Below are positions 1-13,193 of a stretch of 64,000 nucleotides of DNA, in pieces. This DNA comes from Ceriagrion tenellum (taxonomy: Eukaryota; Arthropoda; Insecta; Odonata; Coenagrionidae). The stretch lies in NCBI GenBank assembly GCA_963169105.1, contig OY720636.1:118066188-118130187 (forward strand), written 5' to 3'. The position numbers were made by a program, and so were the translations under genes. The notes beneath the pieces are model-generated. The model saw only the letters and a program-made list of their open reading frames with translations, searched no databases and was not told where the DNA came from. The first letter of the stretch is position 1. Each line of letters begins with the position of its first letter.

Positions 1-3000
1 CTTATCATGTTTTGTTCGCTATCAGTTTGTTCAAATATCATCCATACATATATTTAAAAATTCCTCATTGTGCTGAAGATAACTAGTACATATGTTGAAT
101 GTAATTGGCGCAGTGGCTGAGTTAACACGGCTGTTTTTCACACAATTTCTGTACTTGAACCTGTAATTATGCTATATACTAAGGACTTAAGAGATACTCA
201 GCTCTTTATCTAAAATATTTTAAGAAATATATTTATAACTGACACACACTATCAAAGTTAAGCAGTTCAAACAAACAATTTTTTATAATTATTGACCTAA
301 TATAAAAACAATGAAGCTGTATGTTTAAGTGTCTCTCAATATTGGAAAGATAATGTCATCTAAACTAAAACATTAAGCCAATAAAGAACGCCATTATTTG
401 AACGTCCTCTTTTCCGATCACTTTCTTCGTACATACAATACTTACCACTCATGCTCTCTTAGGTCTCATCTACTTCTCCCTATAATCTTTCTTTCATTCC
501 CCCCTCCCCTTTCACCAAATTTCCCATTATCATCTCTTCTTCCCTCTCATGGCAAGTGAGTCTTCTTTTCCAGCAGTGCTTTTGAAAACCCTCAGTTGCT
601 CATTGTTCCCACCACTGGTGACTTAGCTCCCTGCTATCCATTAATAGTACATAGAATCCTTTGTTTCTTTCCTTAACTCCACCCTGAGACGAAATACTCG
701 CATCCCATAATTGATATCGCCAATATTCTGGATTTACGTGACGACTAGGCTTACTAAATTCCCCTCGGTGCCAACCGGTCCTCACTCACTATCTCTTTAT
801 CATTACTATTCATGGATTAAGGAAACAAAAATTCGCGCGTCTGTTGTAGTATACATGCATCTTGGTTCCAAAGCAATGAACAGAGAAACTAAGTTATTCA
901 AGCGAGGACTGCAGTATTCGTCGTTTTTCATCCAACTAAAACTTCCTCAAATGGCTTCATTTGGGAACGGCTTTTCATCGCGTGCTCTTTAAATGAATCT
1001 GAACAAGACATGGGATTATCTTTTTCAAACATTTGTAACAATCTTCCAACACTGAGTCGTAAAAGTATGAGATTTGACTTCACATTTTGCTTTTTTAAAT
1101 GGAGGCTAACTTCTCTAGCAACTTTGCTAGTAGCTCATTCAAGAATATTTGCGAAATAGCTTGTTAAATCCCCCTATGAGTGATTATGCTGCTTCAATGA
1201 GACATTATGCCTCGGCCGTCAGCCCTCTATTAGTTTTGGCTTTTACCGCAGCCTAGGAGAGATCTTTGCCTTCCTTTCCATATCCGAATATCTAATTAAA
1301 ATTAGGTTATGGGTAGAATTATTCAGTCCCTCAACCTTGAAAGGAACCCAGCAAAAGTTTTTTATTCCATGGAGTTATCGATCTGGAAAAAATGACAAAA
1401 TTAACCGAATCAATGATTAACTTGACGCTTTTCAGGTCGCAAAAATGTTCATATAAATTTGATCCGGTAGGTACGTCTTCATTTATTCGATTATTTCCGA
1501 ATATATCATATTCACTGCAATAAAATTCATATAACTTTATCTACTGCTAAGTGCGCGTAATTTCACTCTTTCGCTGAATATATGGTACATTCATGTCCGA
1601 AAGTTAAGCTAATTTCTTATTTTCTATGAAATTATTTATAAAATTAAGAATCTATATTACATTCCCTATTGAAAAGTAATATAATTACACTTGAAACTCT
1701 TAGCTTTCCAACCAAAATGCCAGTCTTACAATAACAAGAATATTGCCATCTACCAAATATACCAAACAGCTTCACCTAATCTTGATAGTTCCTTGCTTTT
1801 GAGATGTCATGTGCCGTTATGCGTGGGTAAAAATTTCTTTTCCAGAATTTTTCATGCAACACTCCCTAAATTTGTCCCATGTAGAGCAAGTAAAATATTG
1901 TTTTAAATGGATAAGTGAAATACTGGCCGCATCCTTCGCCTACTCATGGAATAGATTTATTCATTCGTTAACCAAAGACCTAAGTCAAAATTCATTCGTT
2001 TACCTAAGATATTCTAATGTTACCAAGAAAAAGAAGCAGATGGGAATCGAAACCAAGCAGTTGACCATGAAAATGGAAAAACGCCTGCATTTATTATTTA
2101 CAAATAAGTCAACTTTTACATGTGATCATCAAGGGGATAAGGATATTTCTTTTCCTTCAAGTTGTAGAACCATTTTTCCCTTCCTGGATATCGTGGGCCC
2201 CCCTCCATTCCATGCATGTGCACGGAAGCGACCTCCTAATCCGTACTCTTTCAATTTATTCCCCGTCATTTCTCACAGCATGTTATTTGCCAAACAGGTT
2301 TTATAGAATATAGAATTATAAACAAATAATATAATATGTCGTACAGCAGAAGAAACAGCTAAGCATACTAAATAGAAACGTAAAATAGGAAAATCGACGA
2401 GTGTCCGGCGAAGAAGCATCCTCGCTCTCGGGCTCGCCGCCACCGACTCACAATCCGTGTGCCATCCCTCTTTTCGGATGACTCCACTACACTGCCATCA
2501 CTGCACACCACTTAGCTTAGCCTCCATCGCAGCTTGAGATGTGGTGCCGTAACAAAAGTATTAACAATGTGCTTGAAATGAGTATAGGATTAAATTTATC
2601 CAGATCACATAAATATTTAAACTAGTGCCTCTCATGATAGTCGAATCAACAAATAATAATCAAGAGTAAAAATCGAATAAAATCTAAGTTATTTCTAGGA
2701 AAATATTTTCCAGTTTATATTTTTTGTTGAATAAAAAATAACGTTCATAAGACAACTTGATAAAGACAAACAATTTTCGTATTTATTAGCTAAATTTTTC
2801 AGTAATCTACTGTTTCGAATACTTTGCATAACTCTTCCGCATGGAAAATGCGATGATACGGTAGGTAAAAATGGGATGTATTGCGCGTCTGAGAACAAAA
2901 TGCAACAATCGATAGATATTAATTTTCGAAGGTAAAGTGCTTCGGACAAAGTATTGCGTTATAGTAAATGCATTTAGTGGTCATGCGTTAAGGGAGATGG

Positions 3001-5496
3001 AAGGAAAAATAAAAACAAGCATTTCAAAATGCGCGGAGGAAAGAAAGAAAAATATTAAGAAAGCCGTGCGCTGAAACCAAGGCTACAATTAACATGAAAT
3101 CGAACATTAATTGGTACTATATTTTTATTATTTATTACTTATATTACTTAAGTTAATCCAATTGAGCTTTCCTCTAAACTAGTGCGGTAAATAAGAGCTA
3201 TATACCATTCGATACCTAAAGTTATGATAACTCAATACGAGTAAACTATCGAAAGGAAAATATCTTGTACGAAAATACTCGAAAATGAAATAAATGTACC
3301 GTAAGTGAGACTATCCATATCCTGATTCTCCCCTTAATTTATAAGATTAGTGTTCTTCCCTGCCCTCCTTTATTCAACTCCATGTCATGAAACCTTGTCC
3401 ACGCACAAATTCGTGACGTTACCGTGATTAAGCTCTCCGCAAATACTCGCGCTTTGACACATTGAGTCGTCGCTCGACGGTCGGCTCAGAACGATGCGCT
3501 TCACCTCCGAGCACATTTCCCGTCCCTTTCTCTTTATTTTTATATCTCCGCAAATCCATCCGTAGTCTGCCATTCCTTAAGTCCGCCACTGAGACCTCTC
3601 GTCATCGTGAGCTGCGAATAAGTGTCAACAACTTCTCACGTCAGCATGTCGTCCTCAACATGAATAAACCGATGAAAAGAGGACTGTGCGCAAACCCTTG
3701 TCACCCAGTCATGTTCAACCACTGGAATATTGCGCGTTCCGCTTCTCTTTTCCAGGGTTTGAGTACTTCCACGAGCGTGCCAAATGATCGCTCGCGGATC
3801 TCAGCGTGAAAAATGATGGCTACATTTGAAAGACTATAATAAATTTTGCATACCAAAATTGGTATAAGTATGTAAATAAAAGAAAAAGGAGGCCTTTACA
3901 TGCGCTTCTTCATTGAATATTCCTTCCGACCCCAGAAACCAAAATGAACTAAAACCACCCATTCCTACTTGGTTGTAATAATGTTTTAATGTAGGTAATG
4001 TACCATCACGTACCATTCAATATCTTTAGCAGTGTTTTTCTCTTTCTTCTTAATTCATTTTCATACGGAGTTGTCTTAAAGCAGAACCCATTTGTGTTCA
4101 TTCAATTGGCCACCTTAAAATATCTATACTGTTTGCCGTTAATGGTTATACCGTTACAATTGGTAACATCTATGTGATCAGACTGAGAAATATGCATTTA
4201 ATTTTGATAAAACAATGCAAAATTATTACTCCATATTTCTATTGTATTAAACTGAGGATAATTTTATGCGAGATTTGATTAAAATTCATGCTTTCATGCT
4301 TACTAGGGTAGGCTAAGTGTTAAAAATTTAGTGTTGGAGCTTTAAAATTGGAATGAAAACACACCGAGTCTCCCCTTTGAAAATTAAAGGTTTGGTACCT
4401 ATGAGTCACGGATTTCAGAAGGTTGACTGACTTCTGCTTTCATATACGTTTAGTTTGCATAAAGAGGAAAAAATTATAAGCTTCCAGACCGATTAAATTC
4501 CTAAAGAAAACCTGGAAATGTTGACCTACCATATTGTTTTTTTCCTCACTCATATTGAATGAATATACTAACAAAGCGGAAAATCTTAGACGTCATATGA
4601 CAACCTAAGTTTGGAGGGATACGGAAGATCAAAAATCAAATTAAACCTTACTGCGGAATAATTCAAGACATCCAATCTGGCCAGCCAATTAATTCATGGC
4701 TGGTTTTCTGGAAAATGGGATTTGATTATAACTATAATCATGCATCTACATAATAAAAACACATTCATAAAAATGCGTTACTTTTACGAAAATGTTTATA
4801 TGATAATTTTAAGTAAACTGATTTACACTATCTGATTATCACTAACTGATTACAACTATCATAATATTAAAAAAAATAAAAACTTTAAACATGCCATGGA
4901 TTTACTGCTGTTTTCCAGATAACGTAATAGAAAATTCCAAATAAATAAAAAATAGAAAGGCAACAAAAGATAAAAAATCTGAAAATAATTTTCAAAACTT
5001 GGATGCATTAATTTCGCAAAGCATGCCTTATATTATTCATATACCATTTTTAGTAAAATCCAGGACTTAAGATTGAGCGTTTAAGCTGAGCGATTTCTAT
5101 TCTTAAAACAATGAGAATATTTAAAGACTGTATGGAAAAAACTTAAATTTTATAAAATGGATTAAGTTTTAATAACTGAAACTATATTAATATTTTATAT
5201 ATAAAAATGAAAACTTAATTTTTCTTTGTATACCACGAAAAACTAGGTTATAAATAAATAAAACGTGCTTTGCGTCCATCAAAAGATAATGATCATTCAA
5301 ATGATATATGACACTTGAAATGAACATTCACCATCTCTGACCCATAAAGAACTTAGCTCTTGCTTCAAAATAACGTTGGTCGCTTCTTTCAATATAAAAA
5401 ATCAAATAAAAAACTTCAAATAAAAAATTTAAATCAATATATTTGTGATGTTTTCTCACGATATCCACGCGCATTATTATGGATAGGATAAATGAA
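1..5496. other. AT-rich stretch with no supported gene
   Basis: No open frame here has a recognisable domain, and the longest (about 165 codons near 1.8-2.3 kb) has low-complexity composition and no motif. A GC-richer block at about 2,395-2,560 and pyrimidine-rich tracts near 420-560 stand out by composition only. Nothing else could be supported. Confidence 0.6.
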
Positions 5497-6036
5497 GGTA
5501 ATAACGCCACCTATTCAGTTAATTTTCCATAAATATTTATGAAATCATTTATTAATTCGTATTTTTTTGTAAATAATTTGTCATGCTATTTATCCAATAC
5601 GATTTTAAATATACCAAAATTAATTGTATTTGGTGAATAGAAGGAAAAATAATACGAACTGTACAAACTTCTGGGAAGGTAATAACGCAAGTTCAGAGCA
5701 TTGTCATAAAACGTTCGATTAAATTGCTATTAAATATTTGAAAAATGTTTACTATAAAACATTAGTTAAATGTTTAAAAATGAAATTAACAAGCCAATTG
5801 AAAGTATATACACCAAATTAGTATCTGTCTAGTGCTTATTAATCATGGTCATTCACTTAGTTCCACACAACTGTGTACGCACAAAGAGCAAAGTCCCGTT
5901 TTATGCATTCTCCTTTTATAACTATTCATGATATCTATTTTGAAGTAGGTACACTGAATACAATTTTTTTCTGCATTTTCCATAAAAATATTCTCATAAA
6001 TAACCAATATATAAGTTCTTTTCTTGTGATCTCTTA

Positions 6037-7215
6037 GTGGGATTTCGTGCTTTTGACTTCAAGCAAGAATTACCAGCGGCTGATGTCGACTGGCACTCAG
6101 GGCTAAAGTGCTCTTTGCTGAGAACAGTACCTTATGCATTCACAGATTTACATTTTGGAGTATTTCTTTCAACCCTAGGGCTTATCATAGCGTCGCTCCG
6201 CGATGCTATGCTTCCGAAAAAATCTTGGGAAATTGGTAATTACCAATGGTTCTGCCTGGATATTGGCGACGGAAGGTGTCGTCAGCGTCATACCAGTGAC
6301 CCTTCCATGTCTCAAAGAAGCTCTGGTCCAGAGGCTGAAGCACGTGACTGCAGTGAGCTGGAAGGCTCAGAATTGTCCTACCAAGTCCTTAACCTACACT
6401 TATAGCAGACTCATCTAGATGACTTCTGTGACCATCGAGCAAGAGTAGGCAGTTGACAGAAAAACCATACTGGTTGAAATTACGGAGGAATTCACAGATT
6501 TTCTCCGTCGTCACGTATCCTTTTTGTGTCATAGAAAATTCAATCTCTATTAGTAAGTCATCTCCAAACTATTTCTTCCTTTTAAATTCCTTTATTAATT
6601 ACTGTAGGCAATATCCTGTAACATTTGTACAAACTATGATAGTGACAGTTTCCTTGCTCGCCATACGTTACCACATGCACTCTCTTATGGCCCATTAGTC
6701 AAGTACTTTTTCCTGACCACTTAGTATTTACTATAGCCCCGACTTGTCAACATGGTAGATCTGCTGCGGTTGCAGCTCTATTTTGCTGTAGATGGAACAC
6801 AAGAGCTAAAGAAAGTGACCGACCACGCCCCTATTAAAGCACATGAGCCAACCATTACTCAAGTTCTCCCCTTTTCGGAGAACAATGCCCGAGTTTTCGT
6901 CCGGGTGAGATGGTCCATCTGCTCCACTTCCGACGTTTCGATGGAAGACGTTTTCAACGACGGCAGTGGAGCAGATGGGGCATCTCACTCGGACGGAAAC
7001 CCGAGAAGAATTTATTGCAGTCATTCGTTGGGAAAAAGTTAGGTCCTACATAACGATTCCCGAATTCCGCTTCATACAGCCTTCAAACCAGTATCGGCCT
7101 ACTTTACTGATTGAAAATAGAGCATTTATATTTAACGCATACGCTAATATATCCATTCACAAAAATGACTCCAACCACCTTAATAGCATCAGGCGAGCGC
7201 GAGAAAGTGCTATTA
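6037..7215 (-). pseudogene. Decayed Tigger/jerky/pogo-type DDE transposase
   Basis: Transposases of the pogo/Tigger/jerky group cut and paste DNA with a DD(D/E) active site. Read on the minus strand in shifting frames, the order of conserved pieces is correct. First comes the region before the catalytic core (WFEGCMKRNSG, near 7,070-7,100), then CFNRGVVGHF (near 6,810-6,850). Next is QQIYHVDKSGL (near 6,730-6,765), holding the first catalytic Asp, then a GHKRVHVVTYGEQG block near 6,650-6,690. Last come LLLLDGHRSHLD (near 6,420-6,450) with the second Asp, and HVLQPLD followed by FETWKG with the PGRTI..Y.FPKIFSEA tail (near 6,215-6,345). Several stops and frameshifts interrupt it, and about 170 bp with a foldback appears inserted between the first two blocks. 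The N-terminal helix-turn-helix part is not recognisable. The family call is firm; function is clearly lost. Confidence 0.82.
6887..7006. repeat. Foldback (inverted repeat) inside the transposase relic
   Basis: Arms at about 6,887-6,931 and 6,961-7,006 are inverted copies of each other with a few mismatches and a loop of about 30 bases. They share CATCTGCTCCAC and its complement. The foldback interrupts the reading of the transposase relic, so it is a later insertion or a template-switch product. Confidence 0.75.
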
Positions 7216-8209
7216 GGCTATGCTATAGTGATTAATTGATCGATCTGAGGAGGCTGAGGTAGATTTTATCTGCAGATACATCACAGAAAATAGAAATAAG
7301 GAACAAAGGTACGAATGTGTGAAGAAGTAAACATTCGAGACTTAACTTCGTAAATTTGACAAAATACTCGCAAGAACCGGACAATTAACAAGTCGCAACG
7401 AGCACGAGGGAAGAAGTAGCCGCATATTAGACAGTGGTGAGGAAAGGCCACGGTACGACAGTAATCCATGCTCACCACAGTCGCTGTCTAGCTTAGCTTC
7501 CCACATTCACATAGTTCTCAACATATTACATACTATGAGTTTGTGTAGATAAAAACTTGAATAGGAAAACAAACTACATACCTATTATTTTTTTTCGATT
7601 GTCCCAGGAATAACGAGGCTGGCAACCCTCTTCAACCCCTCCTTAATCCGCCACTGCTACAATGTTTCCACAATTAATAAAAATCATAGTACTTTATCGC
7701 CAGAAGTGTATGGATTCCGTTCAAAGCGTGTGCATGCGAACTATGGCTTTCTAACGAAAGCTATAACCCGCAATGAGACAGAACAACGTTTTCAAGGAGC
7801 TTCTAGATGATGCCTCCGCTAATGTGGCGTTATTACCTGCAGACGCCATATTTAATTCGAAATAACATGCATCTTAAATACTGATTTAATTCCACAGATA
7901 TTTTTATGAAAACAATGTTAATGAAGTTTTTAACTGCAGAGAAATCACATTCTTAGGACGTATCACATTACGGTATTATTCGAACTTACGTCATATTCAA
8001 ATAAATATTCAAGCCACCCGAAGCGTGAGCTGACGAGCTTGCACCTTCTTCTAGAGCCTGATAAACTCACTATAAATAAGCACTTCGTTTCAAGGTAGCT
8101 TCCAAGAGTGGACATAATTGCATTCTTCGTTACTAGCCATTTCACAGGTGCTGCCATAAACGATATGTATCCTTAACAATTCCTCAAAGTTCCTGTGGCG
8201 TTATTACCT

Positions 8210-9315
8210 GCATGGGGTTAATACCTTCAGTTACCCTATTTTATGTTAATTTATTAAAATGAAAAAAAGCTTCAATTAGCTTTACACTATTTCTTACAAG
8301 AAGTCAATTAGTTTTAGAAAAATTCCAAAAGAAAGGCCCACCCTGTTCCCGTCTCACAAAACGTTGTTTATTCACTTCCGTTATTCGCTTCCGCAAATAC
8401 CGACCCTAACAATAATTTTAATCTGAACATAGCACGCCAGTAGCAACTGTTGCCTCTTTCTTCGGTATGAGTTGAGAAAATCTATTTTTTCCTAATATTA
8501 TCCTTCCTTCTTATTAAAAACCCTAACCGCAAGTTTTCAGGTATAATTAATTGCACGCATCTCCCTCTTAAACCTTTAGACATTCGACGTGTTTCCCATA
8601 TTAGTAAATACTATACCGCACAGAAAATCTAAATGCTTACTTATTTGTTCTACTAAAATCACCCGTCGACCACCCGGCCTTTAAATTCACCTCATTTGAG
8701 CTGTTTTCAACAGTATTCCCTCCCAATACTACGAACAGAGATACGTCCCCGTTCGAGAAAGAGATTTTCATTGGTAGAAAGTGGCAAAGCCAGAGGCATG
8801 GCTTGCAAGCAGTATTTTAATTTAGGCCTCTCCAAGAATACTCCCACTTGCATTTAATTACCGACAGAGAAGGCAAGAGAACATATTAAGAACAGGAGAG
8901 AAAAGAGGGGGTTGCCAGAAAACAGAAAAATGTACTCTATGTTGAATGTATGTTCTAAGCTACTCTTAATAAAGCCATTCTTCTCTGTTCTGGTAATAAA
9001 TAGTGGATACGGTTTCACATACCCGAACTTATCGGATAACATCAAAAAGTTTTCAATGCAAGCTCAATGCATGCACCTTCTCTCGCTCAATGAGGGGGTA
9101 AGAGTATGACGTGAAGAGAGGAATTTGGCAAAAAAATCATTTCAAGCGTAGGGTAGGAATTAGAGGCTTCTGTGATGCCCAAGGGTCTGTTTCTGAGAAA
9201 AAGTGTTTTGAGAGGAAATGGTTAAACATCGTATTTATTCAGTGCTGCATACCTGCTGTAAACAAACAAACATTTTCTCTGACTAATGAGTTTTGCTAGT
9301 GCTAAAATTATTTTA
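8210..9315. other. No supported gene
   Basis: AT-rich sequence with short open frames only. No domain, repeat structure or RNA gene was recognised. Confidence 0.6.
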
Positions 9316-9468
9316 TAACTTGTCCGCATCATTGCCTCACAAAGACATTCATATACTAATATGGAATTCTCCAAATGAAAAAACGAAAAACCAAATCGAC
9401 CACATACTCATTGAGGCGACACAAAATGTGTTATGGCGCGTCAAGAGGAAATAGGGGTAATTAGATTT
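9316..9468 (+). pseudogene. Fragment of a LINE (RTE-like) apurinic-type endonuclease
   Basis: The plus strand reads LPHKDIHILIWNSPNEKTK then NQIDHILIEAT, ending at a stop near 9,465. This matches the C-terminal part of the endonuclease domain of RTE/BovB-type non-LTR retrotransposons (often annotated as craniofacial development protein 2-like), where the element nicks target DNA. The hallmark is the W.SP...T.NQIDHILI run. Only about 50 residues survive; the upstream catalytic part and the downstream SDH motif are absent. No linked reverse transcriptase follows. Confidence 0.75.
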
Positions 9469-12054
9469 CAGATTTCACAGGTAGAGAGCTTGGCGAAAGG
9501 TTAAAGTGACATGTCCATTTATTTCCTAAAAAGATCCTTTTCTCAACTCTTTCCGGCCTGCAAGGCCATAAGAAAGGAAAACGATTTTAACACGGGCCAT
9601 TTACAGTGTGGCAGAGAAGGTGGAATAAAAACTAATCACCGTCCATATAGCACCACGACCTCCAAATCTCATTTCTCTGAACAGAATGGAGGAAAAACAT
9701 TCCACGAGGTCGTAATTTAAGCCCATGGAAATTCTCCGTTCCGGTTCTCTGTTATCCTAGCTGTTCCACTTTTAACGGCGAGGTGAGATCCCTAGGGTGC
9801 ACGAAATGAAATGGTGGGAGAGGCTGGGGAAGGAGACTGCATACTCTCCTGATCACGGGTTGCCCTTTCCTGTAGTTTTAAACCTATATGCGGTCCCCTC
9901 AGTGTCTGCTGGAAAATAATCCCCAAGCGTCTAAGAATATTATGCGCGAATGAATGGGGACAAAAGAGGCAAAGCAGCTAAGGAAGCGGAGACGCTCCGC
10001 AGTTTGAGATAAATTTTATCTGAATCATAATAGAGACCATATTCAATTAACAATTTAAAGTTTACGCAACGTTTAGAACCATGATGCCCCTATATACTGC
10101 ACTAATAAGAATGGAAGAAATTGATTAAAACGACTGAAGTCAAATAAATACACTGATCAAAGGCTAATACTAGACTGATCTTACACCGTACGCTGAAAAT
10201 GCCTTTAAACCCTAAGGGATTATCACAATTTTGTAAATGGTGTTAAGGTGAAAAATATAGTAGGTAATCCTTTATAGTTAAGAAAACATGCGTACTATAT
10301 ACTGTTAAATTTCTTGCTCGATTTTGTCTCTCACTGCCGTTCCTCATCACATGGAAAACGTCTAATTCTTATCTTCTGGTAGATATCTTGAGAAGAATTA
10401 AAGTAGCTTTCTGATATATGGGATTGTTAAAAAGATAATTTGTTTTGTAATGAGGCCAAAATAATATAATTTCATATGAAATAATATCTCACTAAAACTA
10501 CCTTTAATACGTCAGAGCTCAATTAAAAATCCTAAATGACTTTGATCACCAATCAGCAACTCTTCCAACTTGAGTATTGTGCTGTATGGTAGCAAGTTCT
10601 TCTACGTATCACCCTCCTTGTTTCTGATCTGACAGCGTACCGTTATTCTGACTGGTTTTGGCCTGCGCCTGGCATTCGGGGGAACGTACGCGGTTCTGGT
10701 TTGAACTAGAATGAGTGTTGCATGCCTGGTGTCGAATCATCCCGCGCCACATTCTAGTGGTGGCTTGCACGGTATTTCATTTATGTGGATTTTGATGAAT
10801 CTCCCGCCATTCTGACACATGAAACATTCTCCTCCTCCCAACTGCAATCCGCGTGAGCTCCTCAATCCATCGCCCTGTACAAAGTCATAATAATATAACC
10901 CTCGAGTCTTCACTCTCCGCTTCACTACCTTCCGCCTCACTCTAGAATTCTCCCTACTTTCCTCATCCCCATTTTTCTTTCGTTTCCTCTACTGAACCCT
11001 CCATCCACTACCTATCGCGACGGTGTGAGCGTACTGATGGACATGGGTTGTTTTAGGAGGTGAGCAGGGAAGCTGGGTGGAAAAATTGAGTCAGGAATGG
11101 GGCGGGACCTAGAGGGACCTCCACCGAAACCCTTACCGGTGAAATTTCCCCCTAACTTTTACCACGGCTCTCATTCCTATCCTTAATCTCTGCTACCATT
11201 TTACCTTTTTGCAGCCACCCTTTGCCCCCTCTCGGGAGAAATGTAATTGATGGCGCCGTCATACGGAAACACGTGGTAGAAAAAGGGAGGAAACAAGAAG
11301 AGAGTGGTAATATGGGGGAGACGGGAAGCACAACGAATGAGAAGAGAAGAGGAGAAAAATTGGTCTTAGTGTTTGATATTCCAAGCGGGTACTTGAATAA
11401 AAAAGAATGTAAGAGAGAAATAAACATTTACTTAATTCTGCTCTCTGATCCTCTCAATTCCGCTACCTCCGGTTGCCACACTCCCCTCAATGTTCTCGCG
11501 AGCGTTCAGTTCTTTTTAAACGCTGTTATTTTAAAACATTATGTCCCTCATTTTTATTTTGGCTTTTTAAAATATTAAATGATAAATATACCATGCATTA
11601 TTCTGTTCTGATTCCCTTTTTTTCCAGATTCCAGTTTTCCTTTCAGCTCAGAAAGTAGAAAATTATGGAATTAAATATACATTTTATAATTAGAAATTTG
11701 AAGGATGGCTGATGGAGAAAGTGCTTACATTCGAACAAGTCACAAATCAATTCATTACACGAGTATACACGAACAAGTCACAAATCAATTTATTAGAGAA
11801 GGGTAAAGACTAGCTCAATATGTTATGTACACAGATATGCTTCTATTTTATAAAAGTGACCACTCATTCTCTCCTACTACATACTTTCAACCCCCTGCCT
11901 CCTCTTTCTACATATATATCTACATACTACCCTTTGAGCTGCCATATGGGTGTGTCGGAGAGGGTGTTAGGACATCAGACGAGTAAAGATTTGAGGGAAA
12001 TGGTTTTTGGGGGAGAAATGGTGATATGTATTATGGTTGTGTATTTAGTGAAGT
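9469..12054. other. No supported gene
   Basis: Open frames of up to 118 codons occur around 11.15-11.58 kb but show no family features. A purine/pyrimidine-biased zone lies at 10.74-11.35 kb. Nothing could be assigned. Confidence 0.55.
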
Positions 12055-12420
12055 TCAGTTTGTATTATGGTTGCGTGTTGTGCGTGAAAATAACGCATTT
12101 TTGTACCTACCTCTTCGGCAGTGTATCTCTCTGATTTTGTCACTTTTGTTAGACCTACATGTCCAGATGTGGTGAGGCGTCATGATAATATTCTCTGTGT
12201 CGCACTGAAACATACCAGTTCCGAATTTGTCAAGCAACCTAAGCCTAGCGTGTAGCCTCCGAGTCTCTTTGGGCTCCCTCCAAAATCCCTCGAAAAGTTG
12301 TGAGACCCTATATGTTCGCTGGTAGCAGCTTTTAACGAAGTGTGCTGCTTCTCTTTGTATTTCATCAATTTTTTTCGTTTAATCTTTATGACCAGGGTCC
12401 TATATGCTAGCAGCTAAATG
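12055..12420 (-). pseudogene. C-terminal end of a CR1-like LINE ORF2 (family B)
   Basis: On the minus strand, in frames that shift, one reads KIDEIQREAARF, then RRLHARLRLLDKFGTGMF, then DTENIIMTPHHI and DKIREIHCRRGRYKN. This is the tail that follows the reverse transcriptase in CR1-group LINEs; it usually starts with WDP and ends with a short R..FF.RT.R.WN motif. The same tail, from a related copy, is present on the plus strand at about 48,700-48,920, which supports a repeat family in this genome. Upstream reverse transcriptase motifs are missing, and no 3' hexamer tail is seen. It is a dead fragment. Confidence 0.78.
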
Positions 12421-12932
12421 TTAAAATTACCGTATCTGAAGAGAGAAATGCATATAACATCTTGCTCGTTGAAGGCATTTTTATGAATAGTAAAAAATGT
12501 AGAAAAAAACTGCTATTTCTTGTCACTAAACTATGACGAAGATGGAGATATGCCTTAAAACTATGCTGCCAAAGAGAAATGGTCTTTGAATATTCAGAGA
12601 AGAGGAGAATATTCAGATTCATATTTTTCAGAGAATATAATATGGAATGTATATTACTGTATTGTACTCCTTTATTGTATCTTGAGTGGCCCCTCCATTG
12701 CTTAATTTATACATCTAGATACGATTTCTTTCTTTGTACCATGATATTATATTTTACCCAAGGTTTTTAGAGCTTATGCATAAGAGCCTTGATTTTAACC
12801 TATCTTCCTTGCTTTCTGTTCTCTTCTGGGATTGATGAAGATAGCTTAGGTACCTCACAGGATAGCATATTCGTTTATTTTAGTTTAGTTTCCTATTTCT
12901 CAAGATTCTTCCATTATTTCACTCTATAGATG
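12421..12932. other. No supported gene
   Basis: AT-rich spacer between the LINE fragment and the MITE, with no recognisable content. Confidence 0.6.
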
Positions 12933-12934
12933 TA

Positions 12935-13191
12935 CAGTCACTTCATAAAGTATCGCGACACACTACTCTAGCTGTTCGTATAGGTCGGATGTCGAAGCTC
13001 GAAATACGTAGGCTATCCTGAACTATCTCTGGTGGCTGTCTCTCTCTTGACTTTTAATAAATATCATACTGTACCTGGAGAAGCTCATAGTCAATAGATA
13101 TGGCTCAGAATAGCCAACGTGCTTCCAACTTCGAAAGCCAACCTATACAAACCGCTAGGATAGTGTGTCGCGATACTTTATGAAGTGACTG
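12935..13191. mobile_element. Tc1/mariner-type MITE, 257 bp, with TA target duplication
   Basis: The element starts CAGTCACTTCATAAAGTATC and ends with its exact complement, flanked by TA on both sides (12,933-12,934 and 13,192-13,193). Terminal inverted repeats are about 51 bp; the outermost 31 bp are perfect and the rest have a handful of mismatches. CAGT ends plus a TA duplication are typical of the Tc1/mariner superfamily. There is no coding capacity, so it must have been moved by a transposase made elsewhere. The near-identical ends suggest a fairly recent insertion. Confidence 0.93.
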
Positions 13192-13193
13192 TA

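Larger units (their letters stand above)
5497..8209 (-). mobile_element. Possible limits of a decayed Tigger/pogo-type DNA transposon
   Basis: A 12-13-base motif (AGGTAATAACGCC) occurs at 5,497-5,509 and 5,677-5,688 in one orientation, and as its reverse complement (GGCGTTATTACCT) at 7,826-7,838 and 8,197-8,209. The two pairs face each other and bracket a minus-strand DDE transposase relic at 6,037-7,215. This is the arrangement expected of terminal or subterminal inverted repeats, and the 2.7-kb span fits a full-length Tigger element. The exact ends and a TA target duplication are not visible, so the limits are an inference. The motif could instead be an unrelated dispersed repeat. Confidence 0.35.

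Noticed and set aside
1809..2306. 165-codon plus-strand frame
   Set aside because: No domain, signal or compositional bias. Length is plausible by chance in 64 kb, and overlapping frames exist in the same area.
3462..3809. 115-codon plus-strand frame overlapping a minus-strand frame
   Set aside because: Ser/Arg-rich without a motif; neither strand gives a recognisable protein.
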